From assembly GCA_907165275.2 (NCBI GenBank), contig OU015665.1:6448001-6512000 (forward strand): 64,000 nt of DNA, given 5' to 3'. Position numbers and translations under genes: made by a program. The notes below the pieces were generated by a model. It made no database searches and had not been told where the DNA came from. It was given only the letters and a program-made list of their open reading frames with translations. Positions within the stretch are counted from its first letter, which is position 1. Each line of letters starts with the position of its first letter. Origin of the DNA: Zygaena filipendulae (taxonomy: Eukaryota; Arthropoda; Insecta; Lepidoptera; Zygaenidae). Of the stretch, positions 37,501 to 49,500 are shown one piece after another.

Positions 37501-40500
37501 TTAGGATGAGGAGGTCGTGACGTCACTAACTGCAAAACCGCCATACAAACTGTCAGAATAGTGACGTCACGCGAAATTTCAACTCAATATATCACCGTTA
37601 TTTTATGATTACGTAAAAAAAGAAAAAATACGTGTCCAATATTTTTTAATAATCTACAAGACGGACTAAAAAATAAAAATTTGTCCACATGCCCATTGTG
37701 GTGGTGTTACGGTAGCTAACGATGAATTTTAAAGATGACGCCAAAGTTATTAGAGTAGGATAGCGAATTGAACAAGGAAAGAGAAACTGGACGCAGATAT
37801 AACAATAACATGTTAACCCACAAAATTAAGTTACCTATTCAGAACGATTAAAATGTTGACAGAAAATGGCGCTATAATTTTAAAACACGATTTACTCAAA
37901 ATTTCTACAGTGTGGGTTAACACACTGTTGCTTATCTATGTCCAACTTCCGCTTTTTTACTTTGAAATTTTTGTCCAACTTTTCGCTCCACAAACTTTTC
38001 CCATTATTGTTCGATTTTTTTTTCTGAAGTTTTACAACAGTCAAGAATATAAAATAACTAGAATATTAAAAAAGTTGTTTTAAAAAGTACACTAGTCAAA
38101 GAGTACTTATAATAACTTCACCAATGATATTCATTCTCTCTAGCTACGCTAGCGCTATTGTGGTGTGTTATTTATTGGATTGTAATTTGCTAATTACAGC
38201 TGGACACTTTTTCAGCTTGTTGCCCGTATATGGTGCTCCTTACCTCTAACTTCCATAAACATAGTAAAAAGTATAAATTATTTAAAACCGCCAAGTGACA
38301 TTTTTGGCACTTTATGCTATCAAACTTAAATGTAGCATGTATCTTCAAAAATTAGTATTTATTAAGGTTTTGTCATTACGTTTCTGAAACGGCCCCCACG
38401 CTACAGGCTACGCCTAGTGTGGTTACTACAAGTAATTGCTATGTTATGTGTGTTATGGTAATAAATAAATTTTCATCTCTTTCATTTTTTCATTTTCATT
38501 TACTTTTTCTACTATCGATTTCTTTTTAAATGATTTTAGAAGATATAGTTTTTTTATAACGACTGATGCTATTTTCACAACAGCTGTAAGGGCCTTAACA
38601 ATGGGCATGTTGACTAATTTTTATTTTTTAGGCCGTCTTGTAGATTATTAAAAAATATAGGACACGTATTTTTTCTTTTTTTACGTAATCAAAAAATAAC
38701 GGCGATATTGAGTTGAAATTTCGCGTGACGTCACTGTTCTGACAGTTTGTATGGCGGTTTTAGCAGTAAGTGACGTCACGATCCCCTCACCCTAAACTTT
38801 AGCGCTTTATCTCTGTATATTTTAATTTATTTAAAAAAGCAAAAAATACGTGTCTATTGTTTTTTTATTTTCTAACTGACGGACTAATTAGAATTTTGAT
38901 TTTCAAAAGTAGTCCACATCCCCGAACTTAACGGGTTTCGACCGTTTCTCTCAATTAACAGTTATTTTATACATAAGTACCAGAATAAAATTATTGCTGT
39001 ACATTTTTTATGATAAATAATGACCTCGCACGTATGGTATAATTAAAAGGATTGTTTTATGAAATAGTAGTTTTTCAATAGATTTGTACCAACCTCATTA
39101 ATTAACCGAATGTGTGCTGATTGATTGATGACTGAACGTACCTACCTAGTGATAAAATTATAATGAGTGCGATTTATTTACTATATTTTACAATATTAAA
39201 ACGCCCTGGGAACAGTAACCACAGAGTCACCTCGTTAAAAAGAGTAAATGTGAACTAAACATTGCGTTAATAGTTAGTTCTGCCTTGACTACCTACCACT
39301 TTAACTTCTGAAAATTAATAAGGAGTGTGAAGACATAACTAAGGGATACATTAAACTCAACAATGAATGATTCATTGGACGATCTCGAGATCTCGGCCAT
39401 TCTTGACAATAGAACATCAAATTATACTGAATTGTACGACGACTTCTACGAAATTTACGACGCTTACGAGAAACTCATGAAAACTTCGGAAACCTGCATG
39501 ACGATAAGTTTGATAGGGACTGTGTTCTCTTTCGTGTCTTTCGTCCCGCTCTTGTTGACGTATATAATATTCATAAAATGGCGCAAACAAGAGCACAATC
39601 AAGTTTTGTTCCACTTCGTCTTAGCGATGCTCCTGCACAACGCCATGTTTCTACATTACTGGATTGAGGAAGACACGTTTTTGGCAACTATTCTTCAGCG
39701 CGTTGAGAGATACGCGGAGTTTCTCATATGCGGATGGATGTTCCTGCTCGTTTTTTGCATGCGTAAGATGCTTATTCAAGTGATCATCACCAAAAATATG
39801 TATCCCATCTATGTGTACGCGTTGGTTTATATCATACCACTGCTGGCATTCGTTTTTAAGGAGACACACAGGAATGTAGTGTTTTGTGTTTACGCTGTTG
39901 TCATAATGTGTGTTAATACGATAATGTACTGTCAGATTATAATATCCGTTGTGACTTCTACGACCAGACGTTGCAACGCCAGGCAGCAGAACATTGTGCA
40001 AATCGTTATAAGATTCGTAATTTTATACACCTTGGTTTCCATACTGACAATTTTCAGTTTGATTAAAACAATCACGTCACAAAGTTTCCAGAAAAATATG
40101 AACCAAGAGTCAGAAATAGAGCAAGACTTTGAAAAAATAATAATAATATATAAAGTTATTTTATACTCGGTTAGTTTATCTCGAATCCCGACATCGGTTT
40201 GTATAATCTATTGTTTGTTTGGCAATTCTAAAACAAGAGAAATGTGGATGAAGTATTTTAAGTTGAAATTTAGATAAACTACCTCAAAGTGTTTTTACAA
40301 GTACCTACTTAACCTATAGGTACTAGCTCTCCGCCTCCGGCTTCTCCTGTGGAAATTATGGATTTGGATAACAGCGCCATCTACCGGTTTTAATTATGAA
40401 TCTAAACCGTCTATAGGGACCAAAACAAGCACAAAAAATTCATCTTAATCGGTCCAGCCGTTTGGGAGGTGTTCAGAGACCAAAACGCATAGAAGAATTA

Positions 40501-43500
40501 TACATAATATAATGGGGATGTTGACTACTTTTGAAAATCAAAATTCTAATTAGTCCGTCAGTTAGAAAATAAAAAAACAATAGACACGTATTTTTTGCTT
40601 TTTCAAATAAATTAAAATATACAGAGATAAAGCGCATTAAAGTTTAGGGTGACGGGGTCGTGACGTCACTAACCGCTAAACCGCCATACAAACTGTCAGA
40701 ATAGTGACGTCACGCGAAATTTCAACTCAATATATCGCCGTTATTTTTTGACTACGTAAAAAAAGAAAAAATACGTCTCCAATATTTTTTAATAATCTAC
40801 AAGACGGACTAAAAAATAAAAATTAGTCAACATGCCTATTGGATAACATGTGTTCATTACTAAGATTCTGTTTCACATTTAAGACAATTTGACGTTTTTT
40901 TATACATAAATACATAATAAATGGTTTTTAAATAATAATCAATTAAATTTCTTTTTCGTTATTGTATTTGATTAAGATTAGGTTGTATGATGTCTTAGAA
41001 TTCTAAATAAATGCTTAATATTTCATACCTACATGTATTATTACTAGTTAGTACCTACATCAGGGCCCTTATTTACTATGACCATAATACGTCGCGATAA
41101 GATAACGCGCCATAAAAATTGTCTAACTCGTGCTCAAAGAAATTTCACTTAAAAAAATACGTTTACGTGTCTTACGACATACCTACTTAATAACTATTAA
41201 TTTCTAGTATTTTGACATCTGGAGCGTTTGGGATTGTGTTTTTGGGACGCGCGTTATGAGCAAGGAATGTTGTTGTGTTGGTCACAGTCACAGAACAGAA
41301 AATAATAAATAGAAGGGACATCAACTTAGTTTAGTTTGAAAATAGATTTTCATCTGTTTTCATACTAAACACCAGCACACAAAACTATTCATCACACACT
41401 AAAACATTCACTAACGTAACGAAATGTATCAAACGCTTTATGGTTATGTTTTTACTTTTTACTTAGTCACTGTTTTCAAAATTAACAGTTTTGGGAATAT
41501 TGTGGTAAATATACTTGGGATGGCATCAGATAACAGGTCAATGAGGAAACATAAGTAGTCTATTTCACTGTCAGAAAGCAAAAAAAACTGCAAAACATGT
41601 ATACAAAGAAAGAAAGAAAGAAATTTATTAGTCCCCATTTAAAAAAGTACAAATTATGACAGGCCACTTTGGCGATTACGAGTACGTAGTAGGGACGGTC
41701 GATATTAGCGTGTAGATGTTAAGTATTAACGCCCTTTCCCATGCCCTATGGTATTGTAGATGTCCATGGGCGGCGGCAATTACTTACCATCAAGTGCCGC
41801 AAGGGCCCACCTGGGACCGTATTTATGAATCGAATTACTTTTCGCAGGATTCACATGTGAATGCTTAAAAATGTATGAGCATTCGCATGTGAATTCGCGA
41901 TTCCGTGCGTGAAAGTAGTTCGAGCGAAAATACGGCCCCTGCCCGTTTGCTCTCTATGACATGAAAAAAAAAAAACTCACAGTTGCAGATGTTTGACGGC
42001 CCACTGGACGGTGGCGGGCGCGGGCGGCGCGGGCACCGCGGCGAGCGCGCGCTCCGCCCGGCCCAGCCGCAGCCGCTTGATCGCCAGCACCGGCTCCAGC
42101 AGGTTGCTGCGCTGCAGCTCGGGCGCCAGCCGCTCCGCTAACTGCGCGGCGCGCCCCGACGTCACCAGGTGGTAGCACACGCCCGCCTGACAGCGCCCAG
42201 CGCGTCCGCGTCTAAAATGAAAAAAAAAAAAAAAATTTGAGCAAAATAGACGTCAGTTTTATTTCTTTGTTTTACAAATTAGTTTAGATTATGGTCTAAT
42301 TGTGAAGAATTGTTTTCAGAAGTCCCGGTAAGTAATATATACTAATATTATAAAGAGCAAAAGTTTGTGAGTTTGTGGGTTTGTGAGTTTGTGACGTTGT
42401 AGGGGGTAATCTTAGGATCTACCGAACCGATTTTGAAAATTCTTTCACTTATAGGAAGCTGCAGTGACCCTGAGTTTCATAGGGTACTTTTTATTCAGGA
42501 ATTCTCGCGGGAACTGCGAATTTCTTGCGGGTAAAACCACGGGGCAACAACTATCTCTAGATCTACTGAACCGATTTTGAAAATTCTTTCACTTATAAGG
42601 AGCTACAGTGATCCAGAGTGGTAAAGGGTACTTTTTATCCCGGAATTCCCTCGGGAACTCCAGAGTTTGTGAGTTCGCGAGTTTGTGAGATTGTAGTGTG
42701 TAATCTAGTAGTGTGTAATAAGAAGCTGCAGTAATCCTGAGTGACATAGGGTATTTTTTGTCCCGGGATTCCCGCGGAAACTTCGGAGTTTGTAAGGTTA
42801 TAATCTCTGGAACTACTGAAGCGATTTGAAAATTCTTTCACTTATAGGAAGCAAAAGTGATCCTGAGTGACATAGGGTACTTTTTATCCCGGAATCCCTG
42901 CGAGTATTACCGCGGGTGAAACCGCGGGGTTCAGCTAGTATAAAATAACTTCAGAAGAAGAAATAAACAACTGAATTGGCTGTATGGACAAGTCTCCTTT
43001 GCCTACCCTGAAAGGGGTAAACTTATAATTTCGGAATTCGGAGTTCCCGCGGAATTGTTTCATACAAACTTTGCTCCCATTTTTTACCCTCTTAGTGGTA
43101 GAATTTTCAAAAATCCTTTCTTACCGAATGCCTACGTCATACAAAGAACACACACCTTAAAGTTTCAGGTCTCTATACGATCAGCGGTTTAGGCTGTGTG
43201 TTGATCCGTCAGTCATGACTGACTCAGGACAAAGCATTTTACATATATGTAGTCTCTATTTACCCAAAAGAGAGTAAAACACTTGGGAAACTTTGTGTAT
43301 TTGGCAATTTCTAAGAAAAAATGGGAATATCATAGGCGATTCGAGTTCTTACCTCTGTCGTAAGTTAGCTTTGGAAATCCATTCGGTTTTGAGTGTGGAT
43401 ATATTTTCTTCGATATTGAGCCCACTCAATTTGATCTTGCCGCAATCGATCACGTACACAATATCATCTATAGTTATAGACGTCTCCGCTATGTTCGTTG

Positions 43501-46500
43501 CGATTATAATCTTCCTTTTATTGGGCGGTGGTCTCACGAATATTTTGTGCTGTTCAATCGAATGCAACTTCGAGTGTAACGGGTGTATCTCGTAGCTTGA
43601 ACTCGGGAACGCTTTGCTATCCTCCATTTTTCTTAACAGAGAGGTAATGTCACCGAAACCGGGCAAGAACACTAGTATCGCGCCGGGTTCGCATTTGCAA
43701 ATGTATAATAAAAGTTGTAATATCAACTCCATGTTAAGTTCTTCTATTTGGTAATTTTGTAGAGTCTTATATATGTCGTAATCTATTTTATTCTTCATCG
43801 GTTCCAGCCAACTACCTGGAAAAACATAATAACTACTTAAGTTTCGGGAAAAATATTATACTAGTATCATGACTAATCGCTATTACAACAATAAAATCAT
43901 TGTCCAAAATGTGAGAAACATTTGAAATCGTGTCCTCACCACCCGTCACCTGTGTGAATCCTCACATCCATTAAATTGACAATAATCGAAACGACTGTCG
44001 ATAGATTAGGTACTAATTTAAACTAATAATAAAAAAGAGGTAAAGTTTGTGAGTTTATAGGGGGTAATCTCTGGTTCTAGTAAACCGATTTTGAAAATTC
44101 TTTTACCAATAGAAAGCCACGTTATCTGTGAGTGTCACATGCTATATTGTAAGCCGGGATTCCCGCGGGAACTCTGAAATTACCGCAGGCGAAACCGCGG
44201 GAACAACTAGTGCCTAGATAAAATAAATGCGATTAGAGAAGTCAACAAAGTAAAAACGGGCAAAACCAGCGTCGCATCGCATTATTAACGACATAAATTG
44301 CTTTTGATATACTCACTTATTTCGGCTTTGTATTGAATATCTTTTTGCATTTCCTGCGCCGCCATTTTCTTGGCTTTATATTTTAATCGTTTAGGGCGGT
44401 GCCTTTGATTGTCTTGCTGTCCCTCCAACCTAAAGCCAGTTAATTTCAGTACATCTTCTAGATACAAATCCTTCACTGGATATGCTAGGCCCTCTATGTG
44501 TTCTATGGGGCAGTCATCGAAATAACTCGACAACGCTTCTGAGTCAATTGTGGCACTCATTAGAATTAGTTTTAAGTCTTTTCGTTTTTTTAATACCTAA
44601 AAACATATTAAATTTTGTTAGTGTTGCCTGCAGTAATTGTAGAGTAAACTGTGGTTGTCTGAAGAATCGTTCATAGATCGAATAGGATTGTATTTTCTTT
44701 TGGAAATATTGATTGTAAATTGATCACCTGTTTTAACATACACATAGACAGATCAATGTGTGTATCTCGCTCGTGCACCTCGTCCAGGATGATGTGGCTG
44801 TAGTTGGTTAGAGCTTGGTTAACTTCCAAGTCAGCTAACAGTATGCCCGTAGTGCAGTATGTGATGCTGCCACGGAGTCTGGCTTCTACTCTAAAACAAA
44901 TATATTAAACCCTTTAAATGTTGCTGTCGTAAAATGATTAAAAAGATGTCCACATTAATCTCGCATTCAAGATTTCATTTAGGAGTTCAGAAGAATGAGG
45001 TTTTTGGATGATTGCAGAAAATTTATTCAATTTTTTTGGTTTTAAGGAACATTTTTGATCAGACGCCTACAACTGGCGATGCAGGGGATATTACGTTTGA
45101 TTAGAGTTCTCGGGCGAATCCCGTAATTAGTCGTGCGCCATATTTGACCGATGATGGAGACAAAAGTAGAGGAGCCCAAACTACAAATACTCTAAAATTC
45201 TTGACAGTAGGTACAACAATATGTATATCATCATACAGCGCCACTCAAGGTGAACACAAATATTTGTCGGCGTGAGGGTAGTTTCGTTATCAATAACGTT
45301 TCCCGCCGACGTATAGCGGTCGTAATTCGTTCGTTCCCCCGCTCCACTCCACTTTAGTCTTTGTTAGGACTTGATGTAAATGCGGGTATGCGTTAGCTAC
45401 GTGTCATTGTTACTTTGTGTTCGGTTCAGAGCAGTTATAGTGTCGTATCAGTGTCGTATCAATCTAGTGGCTATAGTTAATACGTGTGCTGTATCATCTA
45501 ATTGTTTCCAGAGGTTTGCTTAAGTCGGGAGCACGGGCAGTGGAGGTGAGCGTTCATGCACTGCTCCGTGTTCCTTACGGATATCTGGTATGGCTGTATT
45601 ATCTATAACTATGTTGGTGCAATTGCTTATTATAGTTCTTTGTTCATTCTATAAATGTGTCGCTCAGCTAATAGTCTCGGTCATACCTTTGTCCTACGTC
45701 CGTTCTATATCGCCATTCAGTTATAGTACGGACCGCCAAGAGGGGATTTGTGGATTAGCTAAAGCGCGTCAGATGAACATAAGGGGGGTACCTTGCACCA
45801 TGTTGAGTACCTCCACCAAATATAGGCCCTCTACACTGGTGGGTGCGTCTAGAATAACCGATCAGATTAGTAAAAAAAAATCGATAACTCGAAATACTCG
45901 AGCGCGTCAGATTAAGATATGGTAAGTGAGAAGTATGTATATGAATAATCTGACCATTTGAACGTGACGTAAAGGAGTTAGAGGATCACAAACTTGCAAA
46001 AAAAAAACGCAACTTCGACATTCTCGAGCGCAGTTGATTTGTTTTTTATTTTAAAGTAAATAACTCAAGGATAGCGGGAAAAATATAATCTGCCGATTTT
46101 CATAAGCCGAAGAAACAAAAATCGTCTTCGAATCGAACGAGCAGCTGCAGTGAAACATGTACCTATTCATATCTCTGTCTTTCTTTCCCTTTTACTTTTT
46201 CTCTATCTCTCACTCTCTCGCACCGTCCTCACACTACTTTCCGTCGCCATAACGTCATCACAGTATACCACGGCGCTAAACGTGTCGAATTATAACTTTT
46301 TTTGGGCGGTTAAAATACATATTAAAATAAGTTAAGGTAAGTATTACATCAAACTATAGGTTCACCTTTCACTTTAATGTAATTATATATATATTATATA
46401 ATAAAGCTCATCACAAAACAACGCGTTCATGTTATTATATGTAAAACGAAATGGCTTGTTTGTGCTTTAAAGTTAGTTTTGTGAATAATATTTTGTGAGC

Positions 46501-49500
46501 TTTTACATATTTCATAGAAATATAAAGTGTGTTTTTGTGAACAAGAAATAGCTCATAAAGTTATTAAACTTACATCAGAAATAAAAAAAATTAAAAATAA
46601 ATCATAATTTTTGTTTCTAGCAGTCAGATTAATAATATCCCTCAAAATTATTGTCAGATTTTAAGCCAACATAACTTGGACTGCAAGCTGAACCTTCTGT
46701 AAAATAATCTGACACGCTCGAGTATTTCAAAATTGAGATTTTTTTTTGCATTTTCAAAAATTCGCTACTACCTTGCGTGATGCGTCACCTCCAAATCGGC
46801 AGATTTTCGAAGGGGTGCATTTTTAAGGCTCACTTAACATCCCCTTTGAATATCTGACGCGCTCGAGTAAATGTTTTTTTTTTCATTTTCTCCCCTTCCG
46901 GATGGCCACCCCCACCACGCAAATGGGCAGATGAATATATTTTCGATATCAGAGACACCTTGGAGTATCTAAACTACAATATCTGACGCGCTCGAGTATT
47001 TCCATTTTACTATTTTTTTTTACATTTTTGAAAGCCTGTAGAAGCTAAACCCACCGGTGAATGAAAAAATATCATATAACCTTATTTTGTTTATATCTCC
47101 TAATCTTCAAAACCCAATAGGTCCCAACGACGCTCGAGTGTCTCCCGAATTAGCATCGGTATCTCCCGTACTATTAGGTGTTTAGCTATCTGATCTATTA
47201 CTATTGCTTCTTATTTCCTACATACTTATTACATGAATGTTTAGGTACTCTAATGGGCTTGATGTGAGAACTGTCACTCATGCTACGGCCACATTATCGC
47301 GATAACGAGTCATCTTCGCGAATACACGGTGGCTTCGCGCCGTGGTCGGTAAATTGCCGCACATCAAAGGGTTTTCTCGCGACAAAGTTCGTGCGGTTGG
47401 CTACACTTCGCGCGCTTTAGTTGAATACGAGACGCCGAGCGGTTTAACGTGTTTGATTAAACTTGTACATCATGGATTGGAGTAATGACAGGGTATTAGA
47501 ATTCATTCAAGTAATAAAGATGCAGTAAATAATTATTAGCAGCCATGTGAAACAGCGCAACCGCCTCTTCCATGTTTTCCGCGAAATGAATTATCGCGTC
47601 GTTCTAGATTATCGCAACGTAGTGAAGTTTTTTTTGATGTGGCCAAGCACGTTCGTCATGGATCGAGCACGAATTTTTATCGCAACAACGCCACGACGAA
47701 TCTTCGATCATATGTAGCCATAGCATCAGCGTAGCAGTCAGATTAGCTGACTACCAAAGTAACGGTGACGTGAGTATGGAAGCATTACGGAAGAAACATT
47801 TTCATACTTCTCCAACCGTACTGCGTAACCAACGGATGTGCCGAGCCATTCCCCCCTCTCCTCTGCAACCCTCTGCGCCAACGATGACGCTGCTATACGT
47901 CGGGGTTGCGTGACTAAAATTCTCACATTAGCACCTCTGTGATTACATATTGCATTGTCCAAAATGATCTGTGGGACCTAAAACATTAAGAAACATGTGG
48001 TATAACTTTTTTTGTTTGCTTTTTGAAAGAATTAATGTGAATGCAAAACTAGGAGCCTACTTTAGCAAAACAAGTCTTGATTTACAGACATCTAAACTAA
48101 TATTATTATTTTGATTATTATGTTCAGAAGTAAAGTTTGTGGATTGTAAGTATGTGATGTTGTATCCAAAGATTACCCATCTTTGGATTTACTGCACTGA
48201 TTTTGAAAATTCATTTACTTATTGGAAGCTAGGAAGTCCTGAGGGACATAGGGTACTTTTTATCCCGAAATTTCCATGGGAACTGTGAAATTACCGCGGG
48301 TGAAACCTCGGGGGACAGCTAGCAATACAATAAAATTATCACACTAAACAAAGTGTTTTATTGCACATTATAACAATGTGATTTTACAGAAATTTGTTTG
48401 GGGTAATCTGTCTTCGGAAACTTAAATCTCTCAAGTTTAACAAAAGAAACAACCTGTAAAGCTTTAAATTCTGAACTAAAGATGATTGTGCAAAAAATTA
48501 CCTGTGTAGATTTCCCACATCCAGTCTCACCACTTATAACCACTACCTGATTGCTATTTATAACATCCAAAAGCTCCTTGCCCTTCTTATAAGCAGGGAG
48601 TTGTTTACGAAATACCAACATCTTCTTATATGCATGACTCTCAAGCATGAGATTATATGTATCCAAGAGTGATGAATTTACACTGTTTAATTCAGATTTT
48701 GAAGTACTTATACAGATGTTTTTAGAGAGACATTCATCTAATTTTTCATCAAATGTACCAGTAATGATGTCATCATAGCCATATTTATAGTCTCCAGCAC
48801 CTTTACTATGAGTTTCTAGTTTTATATCATTTATTGTCTTATAGGTAGTGTTGTTTTCTTTACTACTTGAAGGTAACACATACATTGACTTAGGCACATG
48901 TTCTTCAGTACATTGTGTTACATCATCACCAAGTAAAACCTTTTCTTTAATAGAAACACAATTGATTGGTTTAGTTTGTGCCAAGACAATTTTGTGTTCC
49001 TCGGCCAGTTTATATATTGATTTTAAATTATTACTTATAATTGAAAACACTGCAGGTGGTATTGTCAGTTTTAACTGGAAATTATAAAATAATATTATGT
49101 ACAAATTAAAAAGTAATGAAATGAATGTTATATTTTTTGAGAATAAATCAAAATTTGATATATGAATTTGATATTTGTTCACAAATAATTGTTGATCTGC
49201 CATTAACTGTTATTTTGTCTAAGCATGAAGAATATGGGTTGTATTTAAAAAATCAAGGAACACAGTAGAATAGTAAAGAATATACACAGGCAATACTTCA
49301 ATGGTAGAACAATATAAATAGAAGAATGCAATTAAAACCAATAATTGTGCTTAAAATCACATGAACCTGAGGCAGTAGAAGTGGAGCAAGGTTTTTTTTA
49401 TAACAAAGGGGGCAAATGGGCAGGTGGAACACCTGATGGTAAGTGATTTGCTGCCCATGGACATCTGCAACCATAAGGCATGCAGGTGTATTGCTGACCT

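Noticed and set aside
47738..47808. Longer DHX36 exon 3 reading through YENVSS
   Set aside because: The donor GAGAA|GTATGA joins exon 4 in phase and gives [16 protein letters not shown], matching the family spacing; reading on adds residues with no counterpart.
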